This document shows positions 34,562-45,800 of a stretch of DNA of 64,000 bases, piece after piece. Under the pieces are notes generated by a model. It was not told the DNA's origin. It saw only the letters and a list, made by a program, of their open reading frames with translations, and ran no database searches. The translations under genes were made by a program, and so were the position numbers. This DNA comes from Xestospongia bergquistia. Lineage: Eukaryota; Porifera; Demospongiae; Haplosclerida; Petrosiidae. Numbering within the stretch: the stretch's first letter is position 1; each line of letters starts with the position of its first letter. Location of the stretch: the NCBI GenBank assembly GCA_963965975.1, contig OZ014414.1, positions 7,816,230-7,880,229 of the forward strand. The letters are read 5' to 3'.

Positions 34562-34608
<47 letters not shown>

Positions 34609-34690
34609 TCTCCCTCCCTCCCTCCGTTATACATTAGCTTTGACTTTTCATTGACTTCATCTAATATAAATTTACTTAATTATACCTCTT
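34255..34690 (+). pseudogene. GMCL1 3' remnant (exons 15-17), block A
   Basis: Diverged remains of GMCL1 exon 15 (TTTAATCTCTGTAAAAAGAA), exon 16 start (GGCTTAGAGTGGTATCAC) and the end of exon 17 (ACATTAGCTTTGACTTTTCA) in the original order, with a CT run between. No open frame. Confidence 0.75.
34561..34624. repeat. CT-rich microsatellite
   Basis: Expanded equivalent of the CT tract in the last GMCL1 intron. Confidence 0.9.
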
Positions 34691-34891
34691 TCTTATCATT
34701 AATGTAATGTACTCTCACAATGTGAGCAAAACCTGTCATATATTAACAACGGTTCTGTCAGTATGTGTCAGTGACATTCAAATGACTATATATAGTCTAT
34801 ACACCTAACTATATTTATTTCAATCTACTTGTAGTCATTTTTAAACAACAACAACAACAGCTACAATAAGAGTTATGGTATTACTTTATTG

Positions 34892-35027
34892 AAGTAGGAA
34901 TTTCACGTTATTCATATTTTAAATATAGAAATTAAATATAGAAATTAATTGAGCTATATAACGTTCTGTTAACTTTTTTCAGAATTCCACCACATTCATA
35001 TAGCTCAATTAATTTCTATATTTAAAA
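34892..35027. mobile_element. Small palindromic insertion
   Basis: The ends contain AATATAGAAATTAATTGAGC and its reverse complement (GCTCAATTAATTTCTATATT), and TATTACTTTATTG flanks both sides. Block B at ~40300 lacks it. Looks like a non-autonomous insertion; family unknown. Confidence 0.55.
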
Positions 35028-36908
35028 TATTACTTTATTGTTCATTGTATTTATGACAAGCCACTATAATTGATGTAGTACAGTACCAGTCTGTACAAAT
35101 GGATATGTATGCAAACCTATAACAGATGCAACACTACAAACAAAAAGGAGATCCTTCCTGCAATAATTATTTCTCTTGTCAGAAGTAGTTATGCAACATG
35201 ACTTGCTCTACATACCCTACCTGTCAACATTAAAACAATAATTCTAACCAAATATACCAGAGCTTTGTTAGCTTCAAGAAGCTAGAGTAGTAAAGTACTA
35301 TGCATGTCAGAAAAATGTTTCATCACTTTTTGAATGTAGCTCGTCTCACTGGCTAGGTATCTGCTATGCACTCTGGGGACCAAGAATTATTGATGGTGCC
35401 TATAAGTCCAGCAAAGTCTAGGATTCAGGGGGTGGGGATCTGTTTAATATAATTATAACGAAGTATGCACTTCCTGCCGGACAAGCTTTAATTATTAGTC
35501 ATGGGCATTTACTATTATAGACTTAAAATTATAAATTAATTTTTATTTTATAATTTTTGCAATTTTAAGTTCTCGCGTGATTGAACTGAGTTTCGGGTAA
35601 ACAAGGTAAGCTATTTATTAATGCACTAATTCATTTGGTTATGAGCTGGTTTAATCTCTTTTTTAAAGAAACCAATTTTGTTAAAGTAGTAAAGACAGTC
35701 TGGGTAATTCTAGAAGATAGCATAAGTGCATAATATTATAGTATACATATACATGCATTTGATTAGCAGCAAACACACTGTGTTAGGAATTATAACAACA
35801 ATAATAGTGATTTTATTGTTAATATTTAACATACACTCGTTGGCTTTGATTGCCTGTAGCCTCAACATGGATGAAATTAAACTTCTACTATGCTTGTAGA
35901 AAGCTGACAAATGAAATTGCTTGAAAAATGATTTCCTTTTTATAAATATCTTAGCAAATCTCTGATAAGTAACCTTGGAGGTTTTATAAATGCTTATAGA
36001 CACCTAAACCTCTCAGGAATAGTCAATAACCTTGCACACATTACATGGTAGATGTCATAGGCTTATATAGAAATCATAGGCTTATATCTGCATGTTCTAT
36101 GAATGACTTGATATGAGGCTAGGTGTAATAAGTATACATCTTACTACTCTTTCTACGTATACTGACTTATTAAATCTCTCATCTGTGGTGCTTGGTTCAA
36201 TATATTCAGTAGAAACTTTACCTCTATGTATAGCCTCAAAGGAGAAGGTAAGTATAAACAATATATGTGCATCATGTTGCATTTTATACCCAACCTCATT
36301 GTTTAAGCTCTTTACAATGTGGTTGTAACGTTTATTTGTACTGCAGTAAGTAGTAAATGTTTAGGTTGAGTGGGTGTGGATCATTATCATAATAACAATA
36401 AAGTATTAAATTGCTACAATACAAATATACTTTTATTACTTCTGAGGAATAAAGTTATGAATATATTAAGTATTCCTAGAAGTGTGTTTCTCTAAGAGGG
36501 AGAGACAGACAACTGTGACTCTGCACAAAAAAGCTTAGATAGTATGCCTACAGTTTTGATAGCAGGGGCTTTACCTCCTTAAAATTACTAAGCAACCACT
36601 ATAACAATGTCTAGTTGTTAATAAAAACAAGTTTGTCTAACAAAATTCTAGCAATATATTCCAAAGAAAAAGAATTAAATATTACATACAAGTCATTAAG
36701 CAATGTTGCCAACAGCTTTAATGATATTGAAAAATAATCACAGTTATAATATTTACATATGATCTGCATGCAAATTTTGTGTCATCTTAAGGTGGCGGTA
36801 CAGTGGAAGTCAGAAGCCAAATAAATTTTATTATAGTAATATTTATACTATATTCATAACATTTATAACACACTCATTAACACATATTTGTGGTTGGTTT
36901 GCATTTTA

Positions 36909-38490
36909 AGCCATATTGCCTAACTGATGGTGATGACAACAAATCAAAAACAACTGCTTTTGAAGTTGCTACTCTACTTCAAGTAATTTATGGTCTAATA
37001 TATCCTATAAATAATTCCTTTCATATTATAGTCAAAGGGCATCATTGTTGATTCTGTCTTAATAACAGGACCAAAAGGAAATGACACTCAAAAAGCTATA
37101 TGTCATGCTACAGGTAAATAGTGAATTCATTAGTTGTTTGTTTAGGTTTCTTGGTCTATTTAGGTGGTTGGTGTTTTCTACCTACAACTTGTAGTGAGGG
37201 AACAAGATTGTTTGAAATGGAAGTTCTTCTCTCAGTTGAACATAGAGATAAAGTTACAAAGCCACATGTCACTACACAAGTAATGCTGTCATACATGTTT
37301 GTCATAAAACTGTTCTTGTTAGGCTGATTTTAGACAGCTGAAATCTGGTAGTTATAATTCTACTGATCCCTATTCATTTAAAAGTGTCTTTTCATGGAAC
37401 TTGATGAGACTACTACTTGCTCTGTTAAATGGTAACATCGCTGTTACTATTGTTTCATAATGTACTTTTAATTCTATTTTCTTAAGTATGGTGTTATTAG
37501 CTTCCTTTGTGAGTGGTGAACAAACTAGCTCTTCTACTCAGAAACCACATGTTAAGCATATTTTGCAGGAAATGAGAAAGTACCAAAAAAATCCTCATGA
37601 ACATTTTGCAATATTTCCAAATGAAAGCAAGTGAGTCCTTCTTCTCATATAGTATGTATGTGAATGTCATATGATTTAATAGCATTTGCCACTGGAAAAT
37701 ACTTATGAGAGGAGATGAAAGCACACCCTATGGAGGTTTCTAATCAGATTTATGGTTTTTATAGCTATATTTCCACTTAGGAATTTACCTACTTTTTGCC
37801 AAGTTTCCAGATAACTACCCATACAAGCCTCCTGAAATCAGATTTGTGACACCAGTCAGGCAATAGTTTGTAGTTTTCACATAATAAAACATTCTTCCAA
37901 ACAGATCTATCATTGTAATATTAACTCTATAGGACGTATATGTCACCCCATATTGGGAAGAAATTACATACCTAGTTTAACAATCAGAGAGATTTTTGAC
38001 CAAATTTTTGGTCTTTTGATGGCACCTGAGCCTGATGATCAGGTGATAATCACATTACGTTAATTAACGTATCAATTGTTACTATTTGCAGTGTATTGGC
38101 AGAAGAATTTCATACTAACAGAGATGAATATATGAGGAAAGCAAGACAATTGGATAGAGAAAAAGCACGTCAAATATCATGGGAAGATTATATGAAGGTA
38201 TAACATTCAAATACTGAAATCTAATACAATTGTTTAAATAGGCACTAACTGAAGAAACTGCTGATGTTGATGATGAGCTCAAGTGTCCTCTGACAGGCAA
38301 GCTCTTTGAAGATCCTGTTTCCACTCCATATGGCCATACTTATGAACGGAAGGCTCTACTTGAATACATGAAGCGCAATGGCAACATTGATCCAAAAGCT
38401 AAAAAGCCTCTTCATCGAGACCAACTAACACCCCAGAAAGTCATTAAAGCCTTTGTTGACAAGTTTCGAAAAGCCAATTTACTTAACTAA
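36909..38490 (+). pseudogene. Truncated vWA-E2-U-box gene, block A
   Basis: Matches only the 3' part of the gene at 42874-48231, starting in the middle of the vWA domain (CLTDGDDNKSKTTA). The SAM, ubiquitin-like and MIDAS-bearing exons are absent. A one-base shift near 37389 breaks the frame before ELDET..CSVKW, and the exon that follows the E2 core has lost its donor side (no PLD). The E2 cysteine (GRICHPIL) and a complete U-box exon ending at 38490 survive. A short E2-U-box transcript remains conceivable, but the break argues for a pseudogene. Confidence 0.75.
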
Positions 38491-39599
38491 AAATTGATTG
38501 TGTGTGAGCTCTTTATAAACAACTAGTAGTTATTTTTCTGTATTTAGTTCTGAGAGTGTTTCCTATAAAGGATTTTGTTGAATTATATCAATTTTAACAA
38601 AGATATTACTTTCCAGCTTTCTAAATAATAGTTTCACATAGATGACACACATACAAACATATATAATATTTATTTTAAAAATATAGTAGATATATACAGT
38701 TGATTCCAACTGCTGTGGAAGTGATTGCTACAGGCATTCAAGAGAAATTGCCATAAATCAGCTTCAATGGATGGTATGTACATGTCTTATTTGCATACAA
38801 TTGGTGGATGTGATTCAGATAAAATCATAATATGTCATGTTAAATGGACTTATGGTAGATAACTTCGTGTATAATTGTCTGAGTTATTTCCATTATAAAT
38901 AACATGAGCAACAAAATAGTATCCTTCCAATTAGATTTATATGACTTAATTGAAAAGATTATTACATAGCATACTGTAGAAAATTCTTAATGCAAGTTGT
39001 AGACATGTGATTACCACCATTAATGATATCACATTGATATAGCAATTCATAATGAATAAGATTCAGCTACATTTAAAATTGACAAAAGTAACTACACGCA
39101 TAATATATTAAGAATCTTAAAGTCATGCATAGAAAGTTATTTTACAATAGATCACACTTGTGTCTTCCTCAACTTATAGTCTAATATCCTTTTAAGGTAC
39201 ACAGTATCATATTAATGAAAATAGAAGAATAATACTCTTCTCCATTTTTAATTTGTTCAGCAATATATATCATGTATATATGTTACTTTACACTATATTA
39301 ATTTATATATTGTTGTGTATAATGATGTATTAATATATTTGATGAGTGGATAAGTGGATGAATAGATGGATAAACAGGTGGACAGATGGATGCTGGGATG
39401 GATAGATGATAGCTTGTCTTCCATATATGGTCATGCTTAGTAGAGTTTGTTATGCAATAGTTGTTTTGTTGAATAGCATACGAGATTACAATGGAAACCT
39501 CAATTCACTCTATTGTTGGTTTAACATGAGTTTAACAATTATGATCTCACAATGGTATGCTGTGTTGTAACATCTATATGCATAGTTGATTTTGAATTC
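38491..39599. other. Intergenic with a GGAT-rich stretch
   Basis: No gene seen. About 39345-39410 is a degenerate (GATG/GGAT)n simple repeat. Confidence 0.6.
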
Positions 39600-40080
39600 T
39601 TTGCAGTTGTATCTTACAGAAATCAGATGAGGTAGATTGTCATATACATTTCATAAACAGAAGGAAAGATGAATTGACTGGTAGAGTCATGTGACAAATA
39701 AATAGACTAATACATCAGTATTAGTAAACAGTCAAATGACAAACAGATGATAGTCTTACTGACTATGACATTATTTTGGTTTAGTACTGGACAGTGTTTT
39801 TGTTTGGTATTGATATCCTCTTTATATACAATGATGGGCTAGTACATTTATGCATATATGTAGGTATGACATTTAGCTAAAACAATAATTACTATACTAT
39901 TGTTTGTTGTAGTTGTTTAAAATTTGTATAATTATATTTTTCATTAATTTTTGAAAGAATAATAGAACATCAACTCTCTTTCTCTCTCTCTCTAGACTGC
40001 TTATATATTAAGTGCTAAACAAACAAGTCAAGTTTCCATTATATATTAGCTTTAACTTTTCATTAACTTCATCTAATATA
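39600..40080 (+). pseudogene. GMCL1 3' remnant (exons 13, 14 and 17), block B
   Basis: Fragments TATCTTACAGAAATCAGATG (exon 13), TACTGGACAGTGTTTTTGTT (exon 14) and ACAAGTCAAGTTTCCATTAT (exon 17) occur in order, without an open frame; exons 15-16 have been deleted. Confidence 0.75.
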
Positions 40081-42873
40081 AATCTTACTTGATAATGATA
40101 CCACTCTTCTTATCATCAATGTAATGTAGTCTCACAATCTGAGCAAAACCCATCATATATTAACAATGGTTCTGTCAGTGTCAGTGACATTCAAGTGACT
40201 ATATATAGACCATGTATATACCTAGCTATAAAAATAATGCTGCTTTTATTTCAATCTACTTGTAGTCATTTCTAAACAACAACAACAATAGCTATAGTAC
40301 ATGAATTATTGTTGACTATAATATTGTTCATTGTATATGACAAGCCACTATATTTCACATAGTAATAATCTGTACAAATGGTTATATTGTATTGATCCCT
40401 ATTATCGGAAGCAACATTACAAACAACAATTTAAGTAGATCCTTTCTGTAAGAACTATTTCTCATGTGATAAGTAGCTATATATGCAACATAAAGTTGTT
40501 CTACATACCTGATAATTCAACATTAAAACAATAGTGTTAACTAAATATACCAGAGCCATATGCATGTCAGAAAATATTTCATCACATTTTGAATGTAATT
40601 CCTCTCACTGGCTAGGTATCTGTTATGCACTCTGGTAGTGCCTGTAAGTCCAGCAGAAAGCCAGCACCAATTTTGGTATTTAGGATTAGGCGGCGGGGAT
40701 CAGTTTAATATATATGCAATAAATAAAATATACACTTCTAATAGGCACTACAACAATTATTGTAAATTTAAAATTATAAATTTTATTTTATAATTCAATC
40801 AGTTCACGTGATTGAACTAAACTTTTGGTAGGCGAGGTGAGTCATTTATAATACAGTAACTCTGTTAGAGATGAACTGTTTAACTGATTTACTCTTTTTT
40901 TAGGAAACCAAGTAGTTGCTAAAGTGGTAAAGAGAGGCTGGGTAATTCCAGAAGATAACGTTAGTGTATAATATTATTAGAGTATAATACTATTGTTGAT
41001 ATTTAACATGTCTTCTATAATTGGCTTTAACTGCCTGTAGCCTCAATGTGGATGAAGATTAACTTTTACTATGTTTATAGAAAACTGACCAATGAAATTG
41101 CTTAATGATTAATTTCATTTTTATAAATATCATAGGAAATCTTGATAAGTAGCCTGGAAGTTTTCCAAACATTTAAAAACCTCCCAGGAACAGTTGTTAA
41201 CCTTGCACGCATTACATGATAGAAGTCATAGGCTTATATCTGCATGTTCAATGAATGCATTGAAATGAGGCTATATAGTTATAATAAGGACACACCTCAA
41301 TATAGTCTCTACTGACATATTAAATCACACACCTTTGGTACTTGGTTTAATACATTCAAAAGAAACCATTGCTTCTATATATAACCTATATATATCCTCT
41401 TTACAAAATGGTTATAATGTGTAATTTGTTTTTGTAATTATTCCTATATATAGTTAATGTAATGTTAATGTTTAGGTTTAGTGGGTGGGAAACAACATCA
41501 TAATACACAATACATAATAAAATATTAAATTACTTTCATACAAATAGCCTCTACATACTTTTTGTTACTTCAAGTTATGAATATATTAAGTATTCCTAGA
41601 AGTGAGGAGGAGAGACAGGCAATGTGACCCTGCAAAAAGAGAAGCTTAGATAATCTGCCCACAGCTTTGATAGCAGGGATTTTACCTCTTTAAAATTAAT
41701 AAGCAACCACTGTAACACAACACTGTCTAGTTGTTAAGAAAATAACTTTTCTAATAAAAATCTAATGATACACTCCAAAGAAAAGAATTGAATGTTAGAA
41801 GCAAGTCATTTTAAACAACATTGCCAACAGCTTATTAGTGATATTGAAATTATTCACTGATATAATACTTACATAGATGTGCTATCTTTAAAGATTGTAG
41901 TGCTTAATATATAAGGATAGGCCTGGAAAATGGCTCTAGCCAGTATCTCATGCAAATTATACATGTAATTGAGACTTTTAAAAAGCTCTATGTAGGAATG
42001 ATGTTATTATATTAATATTGCAAACAAGCCCAAAGTAATTGAATACCTATGTAGTAACTACAATATCAAGGGCATAATGCATATTTGTTGTAATCAAAAT
42101 GTTTAGGCAATAGTCCCATAACTGAGGAGAAGGTTGTTAAGTTAGATCAAAAATAGAATTTTGTTTCAGAAATGAGGATACAGCTATATGTATTAAAATA
42201 TATATTTTGGTACTCTTGTGTATGTGGTTACTGTTACTTTTGGTTTGTTTGCCACAACCTCTGTTTAATTTCTTCATGATTTAATTGCAAGAGAGCATGC
42301 TTGGTATATAGTATTGTTACTTTCTTCTTAAAACACTTAAAATACGACCTTTAAAAGTGGATATCTTCTTTAAAATCATAAAATTATGATGCAGAAAATC
42401 TTTAATGGTTTTGGAGTTATCATGGTTTAAACAGAATAAGCTTTGTTGTAACAACAGCATACATAAGCAGAAATCACAAATGTATTTAAAGAACTTCAAA
42501 TCAGTAACATTTAGACAAAGCACCATACACTTATTAGAATCAATCTCTGTGGTATACAAAAATGACATCCATGCAGAACTAAGCTAGGGGTATGAGGACT
42601 TTCTACGTTTATGTTATCATAACACTATGTTGCCACTATCTTAGTATGTATATGCTTTTTTGGCATTGTCATTCCTACAATTTTTATTACTTGTGAGCTT
42701 AAGTATTATCTTTAATGAATGATGCATGTGTCCAAATTCTTCAAAGCAATAATGATATGATAATCTACTATCACACATTGCAAGTGTGAAAAATAAGTTA
42801 TAACAATAAGAGATTGTCATGATATGATTCCAAATACATATTTACTTTATACATTTCAATTCCAGATGTTAAC
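40081..42873. repeat. Segmental duplication block B, noncoding part, and upstream region of the full gene
   Basis: Collinear with block A to about 41880. The rest (41880-42873) is AT-rich and should hold the promoter of the gene starting at 42874. No other gene seen. Confidence 0.65.
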
Positions 42874-45800
42874 ATGTCGGGTGGTGCTGTTATAAAGGAA
42901 TTCCTTCAAGAACAAGGAATTGAAGTAACTGAGAATTTATTAAAGACATTAGAAGAATTTGGAGTAAAGAAGATTTCAGATTTAAATTTTTTGCATGAGG
43001 ATGACTTTAAAAATGCTGGTACGTCAATATTAGTACCTGACTATAGCTGTGTTTATAAATGTCTTACACACTTATATATTTAGAAGTATGGTTCCAGTCA
43101 TTGGTTGGGTATTTTATTTAACCTGTTCAACTAGCATATTATTTAAAAATGCATTTTAAGGGAAAATAATATGTATGTGTTGTTACTTTGTTTTGTACAG
43201 GTCTCAAATTAGTTGAAATTAGGCGAATGTTGCAAGCCTGTAAAACCCAGTACAACCCCCACAAGCCAATGATATCCAAGCCAAAAGATGATTCAGAGCC
43301 TGCGATCAAAATTGGATATATTCTACTACAGGAATTATTTACACGCAATCAAGAGGTGTCATATATTACCCTTGACTCAGAGAAAGACACAATGGAGTTC
43401 CTTATTGGACAAATCTGTGGCAGGAGTAACATATCTGAGACAAGATTTACACTGGAGTTATTTAGTCAAAAAGGTTCTGCTCTTAACGTAAACAATTTCA
43501 CAATGAAATGTAAGTTACATCTCTTGTAAGTAAAGTATATTAAACATTAAATCACATACAGTATCTTTGAAACAATGGAAAATCAATAATGGTGATATCT
43601 TTTACGCCTTTATACGTTTAAAAGAGCAGTCACATCATCTGTGGGCATTTGATGAGCTAAAAGACATTGATCTCATCGACTCAAGTGAAGGTATTGTCAA
43701 TTAAGTTGCTATCAATTAATTATAAATATACGTCAGGGCAAAACAGTTTAAAGATCATCAGTGAAGCATTTGGTACTTTTACCATCAATTTTGACCCTCA
43801 AAGACTACAAGTTAATACTCTTCTTAGAAAAGCAGCACACGTTATTAGAGTACCACCACAATATCTTTTACTATATAAAAGGTACTTTAAAATATGAGGC
43901 ACTGTTTGTATCAAAATTGAATGCATTCATTGGTACAGTTAACAAGTTGTGATTTACTTTTTAATGCTCCTTATCTGTTAAATAACTTGTGATTTACTAA
44001 ATAATGCATGATTTATTATATAATGTATGATTTAGTAAATCATACATGATTTATTAAATAAATAGGAAGCAAATCAAGAGTTATTCAATAAATAATGACT
44101 TATTTAATATATAATGATAATTTTCCAATTTTGATACAAACAGTGCCCCATATTTAAAATGACATATGTAGTCATTTCATTGTTATTTATAGCATCAAAT
44201 TTGTTAATATTTTTTGATTATCAAAGTTACCCACAATATCTGTTAATCACTCCACTCTATTTTTCAAATGCACAATAACAATAATAACAATTATAACAAC
44301 ATAACTACCAAAAGAACATCATGATGACATTTTATTTTTACTGCAGTGTAACTGAACATCATGCTCTTAAAGCTGAAGACATGATTGATGTTCAAAATGG
44401 TGACACGTTATTCCTAAGACTGAAAACTGTACATAACTTTCTCAGAAATTATGGGAAACAATTCTATAAACCATTTTATGAACAAACAGACAAAGGATTG
44501 TCTAAGTTCTATTCAATTTTACGATACTTGGTAACTTAAAGTTTTTAAAATTAACTCACTATGTTTATTTACTGATACCTTATTTATAGCATTCTATTTG
44601 TGATAAAAATGCTATCACTTCAGCTATTATGAAGCTAACTGACTGTCCACCTGTAGCTATAGCATTTTATCACTTTTTCCACCTTGGAATTTCACATATT
44701 TCATATCTGGTAAGAATTTAGTTAAATGTAATTCTGAAGTATATATTTGTAATTTTTTAGACTGCTCTTGTTGAAGGTTTTTACTTCCTGTCTCGTGCTA
44801 TTTTAGAATGTTTTTGTGACACAGGTTTCATTCTTTTTTTAAAAAAATAAATTACTTTATTTTATAGTACCACTGGAACAGACATTTGAATTTAGTGACT
44901 ACATACTTGGATTTATTCTCAAAATGTCGAAGGTATGTCTTACTTTCATTTGTAAATCATATAAACGCATACTTGTAGAGTACACAACATGATGACTGCA
45001 ACAATTTTAAAAGCATTTCTTTGACATGTCCAATCACTGGATTGAAAATGTTAGAACCAGCATATGTACAGAGCAAGTGGTATGAGTATGTAGCAGCAAA
45101 AGATAAAATTGAAAGTTAGCCAATTCTATTATTAAATTTTTGTTTTTATTTATTTATTTTTATTTACTAACATTACATGTGGTAATGACTTCAGATAATG
45201 AAGCTCTTCCTGGATGTCAGGCAGTGAACATTAGAGATTTACAACCTGATGAACAATTGGAACATCATCTCATAACTACTGCATTTAGTCCAGCATATGA
45301 AATACATCTCTTTGAAAGCTCAAAATTGCAAGTTTTTTTGAAAACATAATTACTGTTACTCAATGTTTTCTTTCTAAAGGTTCATTCCACCGTTAATTGT
45401 TCCCTGTGACTGGAAAGAACTAAAAGATAGTACAGCACTTTTAGAAGTAATACCACCTGATAGTGAAGATCTTGGAAGCTATGCAAATGTACTGACTTAT
45501 ATTTCTGGAGGTTAAGTCATTGTTGTGATACTTAGTACTTGTTACTTGGAGTATATAGGTCAAGTTGTAGTGTTTACTGATGCTACCAAACGTAAAGACT
45601 TTGAGGCCTGCATCTATAATCCATTAACTTGTGAAATTGAGAGATATAGTAGTCATAAAATGAAGAGTTTTAAGTGGTAAGTCTATTACTTTAAAACAAA
45701 CAAACTCTCATAGTAGCTTGCTACTAAAATAAACTGATAATGAAAGTACCACATAAAGACTAGGATGGATTAAATCATTGATGTTTAATAAAATTCATTG

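Larger units (their letters stand above)
34255..36710. repeat. Segmental duplication block A, noncoding part
   Basis: Collinear with 39600-41880 at roughly 80-85% by eye: shared GAGCAAAACC, CAACAACAACAA, TTCACGTGATTGAACT-like and GAAGTGTG..GAGAGACAG stretches in the same order. Contains the GMCL1 remnant and leads into the truncated vWA-E2-U-box copy. No independent gene seen; short ORFs here are not supported. Confidence 0.75.

Noticed and set aside
42317-42587. Overlapping ORFs on both strands upstream of the multidomain gene
   Set aside because: AT-rich, no recognisable domain, not conserved in block A.
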